From: Burkholderiales bacterium
GTDB taxonomy: Bacteria; Pseudomonadota; Gammaproteobacteria; Burkholderiales; Burkholderiaceae_C
Assembly (NCBI GenBank): GCA_947508055.1
Contig: CANNRR010000006.1
Coordinates: 1 to 50,455, forward strand
Reading direction: 5' to 3'
Length of the DNA: 50,455 nucleotides
Shown here: positions 36,618 to 45,632 of the stretch, piece by piece
Position numbering within the stretch: the stretch's first letter is position 1
Layout: every line of letters starts with the position of its first letter
Position numbers and translations under genes: made by a program
The notes under the pieces: generated by a model
Databases searched by the model: none
Told to the model about the DNA's origin: nothing
What the model saw: only the letters and a program-made list of their open reading frames with translations

Positions 36618-37451
36618 TTACTGCCGTTCATAAACAGTTTTTCCTTTAAGAACAAACAGATCCCGAGAGTCGCTGAAATTTTCAGCATGCCCGACAAACA
36701 GCGTTGCGCCCGGCTTCATAACCTTAAAAATGCGCTCAAGTACTTTTCGCTGCGTTTGCGCATCAAAATAGATCATCACATTTCGACAAAATACCACATC
36801 GAAAGGCTCTTTAAAAGGCCAATCGTTGTGAACTAAATTTACCATCCGAAAGTCAATCGCCCGCGAAAGTTCTGGCTTTACCCTCACCATGCCGTCATTT
36901 CCTGCTTTGCCGCGCAAAAAGAACCGCTGCATTCGATGCGCATCGATTCCTTTCATTCCATCAAGCCTATAAACGCCTTGCTGAGCGGACGCCAAAACCT
37001 TCGAGTCAATATCACTTGCGGTCAACGAGAACTGAGAGCTCGGGCCGAGTACCTCAAAAGCAGTGATCGCAATGGAGTAGGGTTCCTCCCCAGTCGAAGC
37101 TGCGCTACACCAAACACGACAGGGTGACCCAGTGGGTCTCGATTTCAACAGACTTGCGAATATTTCGAAGTGGTGGTTTTCTCGAAAGAAAGAAGTTAGA
37201 TTGGTAGTCAGCGCATTGACAAACTCTTGCCACTCGGGAATATCTGCCGACTCCAGCCATCCCAAATATTCGTGAAAACTTTGGTATCCAGTCTCGCGAA
37301 GCCTGCGAGACAGTCGGCTGTAAACCATGGCATGCTTGCCGTCGTGAAGACTAATCCCGGCACGCTTGTAAATCATCGACTGAACACGATCAAAATCTGC
37401 ATCGGTCCACGCGAACTCCCGCCCCTGCATTCCATCAGAAGCGGCTTGCAT
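36618..37451 (-). CDS. cheR: CheR, chemotaxis protein methyltransferase
   Basis: This 277-residue enzyme methylates receptor glutamates with S-adenosylmethionine. The N-terminal helical domain includes YKRAGISLHDGKHAMVYSRL, and the SAM-binding part has CSAASTGEEPYSIA, ASDIDSKVLASA and FCRNVMIYFD. The ATG at 37451 is chosen because GGAAGG lies 7-8 nt upstream; ATG 37478 and TTG 37487 are in frame and would lengthen the N-terminus. Confidence 0.95.
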   Translation of the reverse strand: MQAASDGMQGREFAWTDADFDRVQSMIYKRAGISLHDGKHAMVYSRLSRRLRETGYQSFHEYLGWLESADIPEWQEFVNALTTNLTSFFRENHHFEIFASLLKSRPTGSPCRVWCSAASTGEEPYSIAITAFEVLGPSSQFSLTASDIDSKVLASAQQGVYRLDGMKGIDAHRMQRFFLRGKAGNDGMVRVKPELSRAIDFRMVNLVHNDWPFKEPFDVVFCRNVMIYFDAQTQRKVLERIFKVMKPGATLFVGHAENFSDSRDLFVLKGKTVYERQ

Positions 37452-37526
37452 CGGTCTGCCTTCCTGCAAGGTCTTCATTTCAGCCAATCCAACGCGTTCT
37501 GTCCACCGACTTGCGCATCGACTGCC

Positions 37527-38015
37527 TCAATCAGACGCACTGACAAGGCCCATGTCAGGAGCGGACATCAGGCGTTCAATATCAAGAAGTATCAACATAC
37601 GATCGCCCAGCGAGCCCAAGCCCAAAACTGCACCGCTATCGATGACGCTGTCGATTTCTGGAGCGGACTTAATGCTCTCTGCCGGCAGTTCCATCACGTC
37701 ACTGACTGAATCAACCACAACTCCAACAATTCTGCTTCTCAAATTAAGAATGATGACGACTGTGAAGGAGTTGTATTCAGCTTTTGAGCAATTGAACTTC
37801 AGTCGCATATCCACGATAGGTACGATCGTTCCTCGCAGATTCACGACTCCCTTTATGAAATCTGGCGCATTTGCCACACGCGTTGGCGGTTCATATCCAC
37901 GAATTTCCTGAACCTTGAGGATATCTATCCCGTACTCCTCCTGGTCCAGTCGAAAGGTCAAATACTCTCTGGCTTCAGAAGACGTCATTTCATCGAGTTT
38001 TTCCATCTTACCCAT
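37527..38015 (-). CDS. cheW: CheW, chemotaxis coupling protein
   Basis: This 162-residue CheW-domain protein has the core YLTFRLDQEEYGIDILKVQEIRG, FIKGVVNLRGTIVPIVDMR and GVVVDSVSDVMEL. It links receptors to CheA at the membrane arrays. An AAGGAGG site lies just before ATG 38015, the strongest in the operon. It is followed by cheR and preceded by cheA. Confidence 0.96.
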   Translation of the reverse strand: MGKMEKLDEMTSSEAREYLTFRLDQEEYGIDILKVQEIRGYEPPTRVANAPDFIKGVVNLRGTIVPIVDMRLKFNCSKAEYNSFTVVIILNLRSRIVGVVVDSVSDVMELPAESIKSAPEIDSVIDSGAVLGLGSLGDRMLILLDIERLMSAPDMGLVSASD

Positions 38016-38039
38016 ACTGCCTCCTTCAATGCGTAGTCA

Positions 38040-40184
38040 TCAGTGCCGTGAACGCCGAACTAGTGCGCCGGTGTCCAAAATAAGTGCAACCTTGCCGTCA
38101 CCCAAAATAGTCGCTCCAGATACATTTGGTACCTTGCGATAGTTCGACTCCAAGTTCTTCACAACTACCTGCTGTTGGCCCAACAATTCGTCTACCAGCA
38201 GTGCGACACGACTGCCGTCTGCCTCGACAACGACCATGATGTCACATGACTTCTCGAAATCAAACCGCGGAATTTGAAAAATCTTCTCAAGCTCAATGAC
38301 CGGCATGTACTCATCGCGAACTTTTACCAGCTGAGATCCCTGCCCAACCGTACTGACAGCATCCGCTTTGACCTGGAACGACTCAACTACAGATGACAGT
38401 GGGAGGATGTAGACCTCTCCACCAACACCGACGGACATGCCATCCATAATTGCGAGCGTTAGCGGCAGACGCACAGACACCTTCATCCCGTAGCCTTCTG
38501 CCGAGTCGATTTCCACTGTCCCGTTCAACGCCGCGATATTTCTCTTCACGACATCCATACCTACCCCACGACCCGAAACGTCAGTAACGACTTCCGCAGT
38601 GGAGAATCCTGGCGCGAAAATCAGTTGCCAAACCTCTCCATCCGACATCTGATCCGATACATCTAAACCGCGCTCCCTCGCTTTGTTCAGGATTTTTTGA
38701 CGGGACATCCCCTTCCCATCGTCACGCACCTCAATCACAATCGACCCGCCTTGGTGGGAAGCAGACAGCGTGATCGTTCCTGTTTCTGATTTTCCAGCGG
38801 CCAAACGCTCAGCGGGAGACTCAACTCCGTGATCACAACTGTTGCGAACCAAGTGCGTCAAGGGGTCTGTAATTTTCTCTACCAAACCTTTGTCCAGTTC
38901 AGTGGCCTCTCCCTGAGTGACAAAATCCACTTTCTTGCCCAGCTTGCTTGCAAGGTCTCGCAACATACGAGGAAACCGACTGAACACAATAGACATAGGG
39001 ATCATGCGTATAGACATCACCGATTCCTGTAGGTCCCGCGTGTTCCGATCCAAATCCGCCAACCCCGAAAGCAATTGCTGATAAACCGCGGGGTCCAACG
39101 CCCTGCTATTTTGAGCAAGCATTGCCTGCGTAATCACTAGTTCCCCAACCAGGTTTATCAATTGATCAACCTTGCTGATTGCTACGCGAATGGTCGCAGC
39201 TTCCGGCTGTGCTGCAGCATTCGGCGGCGCAGTTTTAACGGGCACTTTCAATACTTTGGCTTCACTCGCCGAACTCTCAACGGCAGGCATCGGTGCTCCG
39301 GGTGCACCATCAAAAAACCCGTACCCAGGCAGCGGCGCTAACGGAGCGCCAGGTTGCGCGTCGTCGGCCGACAAATGCGTGCCACCTGCACCGCTACTAA
39401 CGGCATTGGCATGGGAACTGTCGACATCGTCGGTACTGACGACGTGCTCGGTAATCTTGATATATTCCCGAGACACGTGGAACGCAAACAAGTCAAGAAG
39501 ATCTTCGTCACTCGACTCCGTTTTGACAGTGAAAAGTCTCGTACTAGCTGTCGCATTTGGCAACACCGAGATCTCACCCAGGCCAGGGATGTCTCGAAAC
39601 AACTCCTGAACCGCATCTGCTTGCTCTATCCTCTCAAGCGGGCCAATGCAAATCTCAAGTGACCGCACCTGTTTAGTTTGGATTTTGGACGCAACCGAAG
39701 GCATTGGAACGGCGACCGGGGCAATCACAGCTGGAGCCTGCATTACCGCCGGCGCAGGTGTATGCCCAGCCGCCAACGCGCTGATCCGACGAACCAAGTC
39801 TGCTGTCGGCGTCACATCCCCTTCACCACCCGCCTGATGCCTTGCAAGCAAACTTCGGGACGCATCCGCGGATTCCAGAAGAACGTCCACCATCTCTGCA
39901 TTCGGCTGCAACTCATGACGACGCAGCTTGTCCAAAAGAGACTCCATCTGGTGCGTGAGTTCGGCAACGTCAGAAAAACCAAACGTCGCGGCCCCCCCCT
40001 TTACAGAATGGGCACACCGGAAAATGCCATTTAACGCTTCATCATCAGCCGTTTCCAAATTCAAATTGAGCAACATTTGCTCCATGAGATCCAGATTCTC
40101 CCCTGCTTCTTCAAAAAAAATCTGATAAAACTGGGTGAGATCGAAATCTCCATTGCCGCCACTGTCCTGATGCGTCTCAGACAT
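38040..40184 (-). CDS. cheA: CheA, chemotaxis histidine kinase
   Basis: This 714-residue kinase has P1 Hpt with His 59 (RCAHSVKGGAATFG), a P2-like region with flexible Ala/Pro linkers, P3 dimerisation, P4 HATPase (VRNSCDHGVESPAERL, VRDDGKGM, GRGVGMDVV) and P5 CheW-like regulatory domain. It phosphorylates CheY and CheB in the flagellar pathway. Its N-box keeps DHG, unlike ChpA in this window. A GTAGGAG site precedes the start. It is co-directional with cheY upstream and cheW downstream. Confidence 0.97.
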   Translation of the reverse strand: MSETHQDSGGNGDFDLTQFYQIFFEEAGENLDLMEQMLLNLNLETADDEALNGIFRCAHSVKGGAATFGFSDVAELTHQMESLLDKLRRHELQPNAEMVDVLLESADASRSLLARHQAGGEGDVTPTADLVRRISALAAGHTPAPAVMQAPAVIAPVAVPMPSVASKIQTKQVRSLEICIGPLERIEQADAVQELFRDIPGLGEISVLPNATASTRLFTVKTESSDEDLLDLFAFHVSREYIKITEHVVSTDDVDSSHANAVSSGAGGTHLSADDAQPGAPLAPLPGYGFFDGAPGAPMPAVESSASEAKVLKVPVKTAPPNAAAQPEAATIRVAISKVDQLINLVGELVITQAMLAQNSRALDPAVYQQLLSGLADLDRNTRDLQESVMSIRMIPMSIVFSRFPRMLRDLASKLGKKVDFVTQGEATELDKGLVEKITDPLTHLVRNSCDHGVESPAERLAAGKSETGTITLSASHQGGSIVIEVRDDGKGMSRQKILNKARERGLDVSDQMSDGEVWQLIFAPGFSTAEVVTDVSGRGVGMDVVKRNIAALNGTVEIDSAEGYGMKVSVRLPLTLAIMDGMSVGVGGEVYILPLSSVVESFQVKADAVSTVGQGSQLVKVRDEYMPVIELEKIFQIPRFDFEKSCDIMVVVEADGSRVALLVDELLGQQQVVVKNLESNYRKVPNVSGATILGDGKVALILDTGALVRRSRH

Positions 40185-40227
40185 ACCAAACTCCTACTTT
40201 GTAATGATTAGTTCGCCATCCGGTCAA

Positions 40228-40590
40228 TCAGCGAATCACTTTTTTAATCACATCCAGCAACCGCGCTGGGTCAAATGGCTTTACCAACCACCCCGTGGCT
40301 CCCGCAGCACGGCCAGCCTGCTTCATCAAATCACTTGATTCTGTAGTCAGCACCAATATTGGAACCGTCTTGAATTGGGGGTGGTCACGCAATTTGCGTG
40401 TCAACCCCAGGCCATCCAAGCGAGGCATGTTTTGGTCAGTCAACACCAAGTCAAAGGATTGCGACTGCGCTTTCTCGTAAGCATCTTGGCCATCAACCGC
40501 CTCAACAACCTGGTAACCAGCACCGGTTAGAGTAAATGACACCATCTTGCGCATGGATGGCGAATCGTCAACGGCGAGAATTAAAGGCAT
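40228..40590 (-). CDS. cheY: CheY, chemotaxis response regulator
   Basis: This 120-residue receiver has VDDSPSMRK, phospho-acceptor Asp 52 (LVLTDQNMPRLDG), switch Thr (LVLTTESS) and Lys 104 (LVKPFD). When phosphorylated it binds FliM and changes flagellar rotation. GGAG lies 6 nt before ATG 40590. It lies between the CheZ-like gene and cheA. Confidence 0.95.
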   Translation of the reverse strand: MPLILAVDDSPSMRKMVSFTLTGAGYQVVEAVDGQDAYEKAQSQSFDLVLTDQNMPRLDGLGLTRKLRDHPQFKTVPILVLTTESSDLMKQAGRAAGATGWLVKPFDPARLLDVIKKVIR

Positions 40591-40640
40591 TTGTAACTCC
40601 GACTATTTCAATTTTTTAACGTGATCAGTGCATTAAACAC

Positions 40641-41084
40641 TCAGAAAAGCTCTATTGAGCCCGCGTCCATCTCGTCTTGCGTAACCGGGTTGGGACGTTC
40701 CGGCACCTCCTCCACGAATGGAACAGCTTCACCATCTTCGGCGCCCATGGACTCGGATGCCAAACGGTAAGCGCAACCTTGCAAAATTTTCGACGTATGA
40801 ACGATTAACTGGGATGCCATATCCTGAAATTGCAACTCTGTAACGGCTGCTCGCAACGTGCTGCGAACATCGTCGAGTTCCTTGGAATGCATCAGTGCCG
40901 GATTAGCCAAATTCGCGCTTGCGCTGGTAAACCGCTCCATCAAGTTTTCCATAGTGTGCGCCAACAAGCCGTCAAGCCTTGTCAAGTCATGCACAACCAC
41001 CAACAGGGAGTCCTGAACTTCCGCTACCAGCATGATCGGCATTTGCACGGCTGGGACAGTTGGTGTGGTCAAGGATGGCTGCAT
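40641..41084 (-). CDS. cheZ: CheZ-like phosphatase, short form
   Basis: This 147-residue, largely helical protein has ELQFQDMASQLIVHTSKIL, resembling the CheZ catalytic stretch (QDFQDLTGQ), and a C-terminal tail TQDEMDAGSIELF, resembling the CheY-binding peptide at the CheZ C-terminus. It is well short of E. coli CheZ (214 residues), so part of the N-terminal helical bundle is missing. Its position as first gene of the che operon, just before cheY, fits a role in dephosphorylating CheY. Assignment by motif and context, not full-length similarity. Confidence 0.65.
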   Translation of the reverse strand: MQPSLTTPTVPAVQMPIMLVAEVQDSLLVVVHDLTRLDGLLAHTMENLMERFTSASANLANPALMHSKELDDVRSTLRAAVTELQFQDMASQLIVHTSKILQGCAYRLASESMGAEDGEAVPFVEEVPERPNPVTQDEMDAGSIELF

Positions 41085-41282
41085 CGTTATAAGTCCTAGA
41101 AAAGGCCTTTCCTGGGCGGCCTCGTCAGTTTCGTAACACCCGAGTATTACATGTTAATAGGTTAGCAGGAATCAGTACGCTTGGGGAACTTTTGAACGAT
41201 ATGCCCTTGGCAATGGAGCCCCGTTTGGGGGGCAGTTGCAATTCCTCTGATACCATAATCTGGCCCATAATTGGCGTAGCGC

Positions 41283-42395
41283 ATGGACACAACACCTTCA
41301 TTTGAGCCGATAAGCATTCTTCACTTGGAAGATTCCGTTGCCGATCACCGAATGGTCTGTCGGGCGCTTGACCGATCTGGCCTTCAATACGCCATCTCCC
41401 GCGTAGAGACGCTTAAAGAGTTCGCCGAAATGGCAACCTCCGGTTCCGTCAACGTGATTCTGGCGGACTATCGACTTCCCGGTTTTACCGCAATAGACGC
41501 CTGGTCTGAGCTCAAAAACAGCAGCATGCGTCCGCCCTTCATCTTGCTGTCAGGTGCAATCGGAGAATCTGCGGCAGTGTCGGCGATACATTTGGGCATC
41601 AGTGATTACTTGCACAAAGATGACCTTGTTCGACTGCCGCGGGTCATTTTGAGAACCCTTGAAGTACACAATGCACGACTGGCAAGTGAGGTGGCTGCGC
41701 GGGAACTAGCCATATCAGAGAAGAGGCTGTCAGAGTTCGCAGGCCACCTTCAAGCTGCCATCGAGCGGGAACGCGCCGCCATTGCCCGAGAAATTCATGA
41801 CGACATTGGAGGCTCCCTGGCAGCGGTAAGGCTCGACCTGGCCTGGCTCTCCAGGCACACCAGCAGCCCCGAATCGCAATCCCACATTCAAGCCGCAACT
41901 GACACGCTACAACAGGCCCTAGGTGCGAGTCAGAGAATTATGATGAACTTGCGGCCATCCATCCTCGACCAGGGGCTTGTTGCTGCAGTTCAGTGGTTGG
42001 CCGTTAGCTTTGAAAAACGAACAGGAATCAAAACGCAACTGCGGACCAGCAGCGAAAGTTTGCACCCCCCTTTGGCGGTTCAGTTAGCGGCCTATAGAAC
42101 CGCGCAAGAGGCACTTACAAATGCATCCAAGTACGCCAAGTGCAATTTGGTTCAAATCGATATTTCAGACGCCGAGGATTTTTTGACTCTGGAAATTAGC
42201 GACGATGGAGTCGGAATTTCTGACCAAGACTTGGCAAAAGCTGACGCTTTTGGCATTCGGGGTTTGCACGAACGGGCCAGAACAATTGGTGGTTGGCTTG
42301 ATATCAGCACACGACAGGGATTGGGAACTTCGGTGATCCTTTCGGTCCCACTTGCTGAAAATGCTGAACATTCACAAATGGGACAGTTCACGTGA
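41283..42395 (+). CDS. Receiver-HisKA_3 histidine kinase (NarX/DegS-type)
   Basis: This 370-residue soluble protein has an N-terminal receiver (LHLEDSVADH; Asp 62 in LADYRLPGF), a coiled-coil linker, a HisKA_3 domain (AREIHDDIGGSLAAVRLDL, His near 172) and a HATPase (QEALTNASKYAK, ISDDGVGI, GIRGLHERARTIGG). No membrane segment is seen, so it must sense through its receiver or a partner. Its last four bases overlap the start of the NarL-type regulator (GTGA), indicating a cognate pair. It diverges from the che operon across a 198-bp gap in which I found no clear promoter motif. Confidence 0.9.
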   Translation: MDTTPSFEPISILHLEDSVADHRMVCRALDRSGLQYAISRVETLKEFAEMATSGSVNVILADYRLPGFTAIDAWSELKNSSMRPPFILLSGAIGESAAVSAIHLGISDYLHKDDLVRLPRVILRTLEVHNARLASEVAARELAISEKRLSEFAGHLQAAIERERAAIAREIHDDIGGSLAAVRLDLAWLSRHTSSPESQSHIQAATDTLQQALGASQRIMMNLRPSILDQGLVAAVQWLAVSFEKRTGIKTQLRTSSESLHPPLAVQLAAYRTAQEALTNASKYAKCNLVQIDISDAEDFLTLEISDDGVGISDQDLAKADAFGIRGLHERARTIGGWLDISTRQGLGTSVILSVPLAENAEHSQMGQFT

Positions 42396-43021
42396 TACGA
42401 GTCGTTCTTTGCGATGACCATGCCATGGTGCGTCGCGGCATTAGGGACACGATTACCGATGCCGCTGATATCGAGGTTATTGGGGAGGCTGGCAGTTACT
42501 CCGAAGTTCGCGAGGTCCTTAGAAATGTCCACTGCGATGTACTTCTGCTCGACCTGAACTTGCCCGGTCGCGGAGGGCTTGAGGTACTCGCAAGCCTGCG
42601 TGAGCAACATTCTGCTATCAAAGTTTTGATTGTCTCGATGTTTGCTGAAGACCAATACGCATTGCGTTGCTTGCGTGCCGGAGCGGATGGCTATTTAAAC
42701 AAGGCGGGTGACCCAGCCGAGCTGATACCCGCGGTGCGTGCCTTGGCGAGCGGACGCAAGTATGTCACAGCGGAAATATCGGAAATGCTGGTCGCAAACC
42801 TTGCCACACCAAATGCCGAGTCACTGCATTCCACTCTATCGGAACGCGAGCTACAGACCTTGCTCAAGATCGCCTCGGGCAAACGCCTTTCTGACATTGC
42901 CGAGGACCTCATGCTCAGTCCAAAAACGGTCAGCGTCTATCGCGCGCGTTTGCTGGAAAAATTGAAACTATCCAACAACGCAGAGTTGACCGTATATGCC
43001 ATCAGGAACAATTTGGTTTGA
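42392..43021 (+). CDS. NarL/FixJ-type response regulator
   Basis: This 209-residue protein has a receiver (LCDDHAMVRRG; Asp 54 in LLLDLNLPGRGG; YLNKAGDP) and a LuxR-type helix-turn-helix (LSERELQTLLKIASGKRLSDIAEDLMLSPKTVSVYRARLLEKL). It should regulate transcription as partner of the overlapping kinase. The GTG start gives translational coupling. It ends 10 bp from the convergent fliR. Flagellar genes are plausible targets by position only. Confidence 0.92.
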   Translation: MIRVVLCDDHAMVRRGIRDTITDAADIEVIGEAGSYSEVREVLRNVHCDVLLLDLNLPGRGGLEVLASLREQHSAIKVLIVSMFAEDQYALRCLRAGADGYLNKAGDPAELIPAVRALASGRKYVTAEISEMLVANLATPNAESLHSTLSERELQTLLKIASGKRLSDIAEDLMLSPKTVSVYRARLLEKLKLSNNAELTVYAIRNNLV

Positions 43022-43031
43022 TTGACCGCAT

Positions 43032-43799
43032 TTAGGTTCCAGAAAAAACACCGATTGATCGCTCCATCAGGGCCATGAATGGCTGATCCAACATCGGCAA
43101 AGTAACAGCGATGCAGATCAACCCAACAACCAGGGTAATCGGGAAGCCTACGGCAAAAATATTGATTTGTGGTGCCACCCTGGACACGATACCCAATGCC
43201 AAATTCACAAACATCAGCATCCCGACCATTGGAAGTGCTATCCACAACGCACTTGCAAACAGGTCCGCTCCAAGTTTGTGGAGTTTCATTCGCATCAAGG
43301 AATCCAAAAAACCCCTGTCAACCGGGAAGGCCTTGAAGCTTTGAATGATGGCCAAGAGCACCATGATGTGTCCATTCATCACAAGAAAAAGCAAGGATGT
43401 CATTTGTCCGAAAAATCGGGCCACGGCGCTCGACTGTGCGCCTATGGTCGGATCAAAAAATGCAGCAAAATTCAGGCCCATTTGGAATCCCACCACCTCA
43501 CCGGCAAGCTCCATTGCAGCAAAAACCACCCTTACCGCAAAACCAATAGCCAAGCCGACACCGATTTGCTGAAACACGACCGCTAAAACCTGCGGATCGT
43601 CAAAGCCGATTACAGGCATATCCGAAAAGCTCGCCTGTGAGGCCAAGGCAACAAAAAACGCCAAAGCAATTTTGGCTCTGATCGGAATCGCCCGGGAAGA
43701 AAAAACAGGCGCTGCTGTAAACAGCGCCAACACACGCAGAAATGGCCAAAAAATGGGTGATATCCAGGCAGCAAGTTGTGCTTCAGTGATCGTGATCAC
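43032..43799 (-). CDS. fliR: FliR, flagellar export apparatus protein
   Basis: This 255-residue inner-membrane protein has about six hydrophobic segments, with FWPFLRVLALFTAAPVFSS at the N-terminus and the conserved GFQMGLNFAAFFDP. FliR joins FliP and FliQ in the export gate of the flagellar type III secretion system. The start is GTG at 43799 with AAGGA 6 nt upstream. It is the last gene of fliL-M-N-O-P-Q-R. Confidence 0.95.
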   Translation of the reverse strand: MITITEAQLAAWISPIFWPFLRVLALFTAAPVFSSRAIPIRAKIALAFFVALASQASFSDMPVIGFDDPQVLAVVFQQIGVGLAIGFAVRVVFAAMELAGEVVGFQMGLNFAAFFDPTIGAQSSAVARFFGQMTSLLFLVMNGHIMVLLAIIQSFKAFPVDRGFLDSLMRMKLHKLGADLFASALWIALPMVGMLMFVNLALGIVSRVAPQINIFAVGFPITLVVGLICIAVTLPMLDQPFMALMERSIGVFSGT

Positions 43800-43812
43800 G
43801 GCAAATCCTTAC

Positions 43813-44082
43813 TCAGGCCACAGACCCGGGAATCGCTTCAATTGTTCGACGAATGTACTCCACCAACATCGTTAGCATCCATGGACCTGCAATGGCGAAA
43901 ACCGCAATAACAGCAATCAGCTTGGGGACAAATGCAAGTGTCGCTTCGTGAATTTGAGTAACTGCCTGAAAAAGACTGACCAGCAGTCCAACAATCAGCG
44001 CCACCCCTAAAACTGGTGACGAGACCATCAGAAGCATCAAAAGTGCCTCTTGCCCGATCGTCAGAACTGTTTGTGCATTCAT
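43813..44082 (-). CDS. fliQ: FliQ, flagellar export apparatus protein
   Basis: This 89-residue protein has two membrane helices (ALLMLLMVSSPVLGVALIVGL and a C-terminal VFAIAGPWML segment) and the family motif SLFQAVTQIHEATLAFVPK. It forms part of the FliPQR export gate. It lies between fliP (15 bp) and fliR (13 bp). Confidence 0.96.
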   Translation of the reverse strand: MNAQTVLTIGQEALLMLLMVSSPVLGVALIVGLLVSLFQAVTQIHEATLAFVPKLIAVIAVFAIAGPWMLTMLVEYIRRTIEAIPGSVA

Positions 44083-44097
44083 GGTGTTGGCATCCCG

Positions 44098-44868
44098 TCA
44101 AACTACAAAACTGGCTGCAAGTGACCCCACAAGCAAATTCCAGCCATCGGCCAAAACAAACAGCATCAATTTAAAAGGCAATGCCACCAAAACCGGGGAC
44201 AACATCATCATTCCCAAAGACATCAGCACGCTGGCGACAACAATATCAATCACCAGGAAAGGAATAAAAATCATGAATCCAATCTGAAACGCCGACTTCA
44301 GTTCACTGATAACAAATGCTGGCACCAAAACACGAATCGGTGCCGTATCCGCTTTTACATCGGGAGCGAGTTTGGCAAGCTTGGCAAACAATGAAAAATC
44401 AGATTGACGGGTTTGCTTCACCATAAAACTCCGAACAGGAACCTCCGCTTTCTCCAATGCCTGTTCGAACGTCATGCCATTCTTGGTGTACGGCACATAC
44501 GCATCGGCATAAACCCGGTCCAGAGTCGGCCCCATGACAAAAAAAGTCAAAAACAGAGAGAGTCCGACAATAACTTGATTGGGTGGGGACGATTGGGTGC
44601 CAAGTGCCTGGCGCAAAAGTGAAAGCACGATCACAATGCGCGTAAACCCGGTCATCATCAGCAAAACGGCCGGCAAGAACGACAGAGCCGTAAAAAACAG
44701 TAACGTCTGAACAGGAACAGAGAAACTCTGGCTCGTCCCACCAGTTGCAACCAGTAAAGGCAGTTGCCCGTTGGTTTGTGCCATCACAAGCCCGTGCGCG
44801 GCGACCGCGCAGAAGCCCAGCAACAGCTTCCAATAGAAACCGACTCGCGTCGCCAACGTCCAGTTCAA
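44098..44868 (-). CDS. fliP: FliP, flagellar export apparatus protein
   Basis: This 256-residue inner-membrane protein has a cleavable N-terminal signal (VGFYWKLLLGFCAVAAHGLVMA) and the core FLPAVLLMMTGFTRIVIVLSLLRQALG, PPNQVIVGLSLFLT and the late DIVVASVLMSLGMMMLSP. The best start is TTG at 44868: a GAAGGA site lies 6 nt upstream, and the TTG overlaps the fliO stop as TTGA. An upstream in-frame extension would lie wholly inside fliO and is rejected. Confidence 0.94.
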   Translation of the reverse strand: MNWTLATRVGFYWKLLLGFCAVAAHGLVMAQTNGQLPLLVATGGTSQSFSVPVQTLLFFTALSFLPAVLLMMTGFTRIVIVLSLLRQALGTQSSPPNQVIVGLSLFLTFFVMGPTLDRVYADAYVPYTKNGMTFEQALEKAEVPVRSFMVKQTRQSDFSLFAKLAKLAPDVKADTAPIRVLVPAFVISELKSAFQIGFMIFIPFLVIDIVVASVLMSLGMMMLSPVLVALPFKLMLFVLADGWNLLVGSLAASFVV

Positions 44869-45185
44869 TTCAAATCCTTCGCTTCCGATGGCGCAACTTC
44901 CTCTTGCACACCGCCAGGCAGGCTCGGCGTGACATTCACACAATGCAAACAAGAAATTCCCTGCGCCGTGACCCCAAGTGTCAACCACACGCGTTGCCCC
45001 TCTGGGCCCACTTCCACCGTTACCACCCTTTGATGCGGGCCTACCGCCAAAGCAGAGACAAACCTAGTTTGTGCGCTGCCCTGACCGCTTGCACCTGGGG
45101 TACGCTGCTTGATCCATTTGAGCGCAAACGGCAGACATCCGAGCAGCAACAAAAAGATACCCACCGGAACCAGCGACTCGGCCAT
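44865..45185 (-). CDS. fliO: FliO, flagellar export assembly factor
   Basis: This 106-residue protein has one N-terminal membrane segment (VPVGIFLLLLGCLPFALKW) and a cytoplasmic beta-rich tail with VVTVEVGPEGQRVWLTLGV, the usual FliO layout. It helps assemble the FliP ring. Sequence similarity in this family is low, so the call leans on its place between fliN and fliP. Confidence 0.85.
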   Translation of the reverse strand: MAESLVPVGIFLLLLGCLPFALKWIKQRTPGASGQGSAQTRFVSALAVGPHQRVVTVEVGPEGQRVWLTLGVTAQGISCLHCVNVTPSLPGGVQEEVAPSEAKDLN

Positions 45186-45194
45186 GGCAAGTCA

Positions 45195-45632
45195 TCACCC
45201 TTTGCTGACGCGGCGCAGGCGCTCGGACGGCGTGACCACGTCAGTCAAACGGATACCGAATTTGTCGTTGACCACAACCACTTCACCCTGGGCGATCAAA
45301 TACCCATTGACCAGCACATCCATGGGCTCACCTGCCAACGCATCCAGCTCCACAACCGACCCCTGTCCCAACTGCAAAATGTGCTTGATCGGAACCTTGG
45401 TTCGACCCAACTCAACAGAGAGCTGTACCGGAATGTCAAGCACCATATTGATGTCATGAATTGGTGCGTCCCCACCGGACGGCATGGACGAAAAAGGCTT
45501 GGGCGCTTCGCCAGCCAGCACTCCGCCATGCCCATCCCCCGGCTCCGTAGCCTTTTGCTCTAGCAAGGCCTCAGCCCAATCAGCCATGCCATCGTCGGCA
45601 GCTGCCTCGTCGGGTTTATCTTCAGATGCCAT
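45195..45632 (-). CDS. fliN: FliN, flagellar motor switch protein
   Basis: This 145-residue protein has a C-terminal SpoA/surface-presentation domain (LDIPVQLSVELGRTKVPI, GSVVELDALAGEPMDVLVNG, IAQGEVVVVNDKFGIRLTDV) and an acidic N-terminal tail. It forms the lower C-ring and binds FliH. AGGAG lies 6 nt before ATG 45632. It overlaps fliM by 11 bp. Confidence 0.96.
   Translation of the reverse strand: MASEDKPDEAAADDGMADWAEALLEQKATEPGDGHGGVLAGEAPKPFSSMPSGGDAPIHDINMVLDIPVQLSVELGRTKVPIKHILQLGQGSVVELDALAGEPMDVLVNGYLIAQGEVVVVNDKFGIRLTDVVTPSERLRRVSKG

Noticed and set aside
41263-41277. Sigma-54-like GG-N10-GC spacing (TGGCCCATAATTGGC)
   Set aside because: It matches the consensus poorly and lies only about 6 bp before the ATG at 41283, so transcription would start inside the gene.
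44869-44988. N-terminal extension of fliP up to 44988
   Set aside because: It lies wholly within fliO in another frame and gives a cysteine-rich leader unlike FliP; the TTG at 44868 with a good ribosome-binding site is better.
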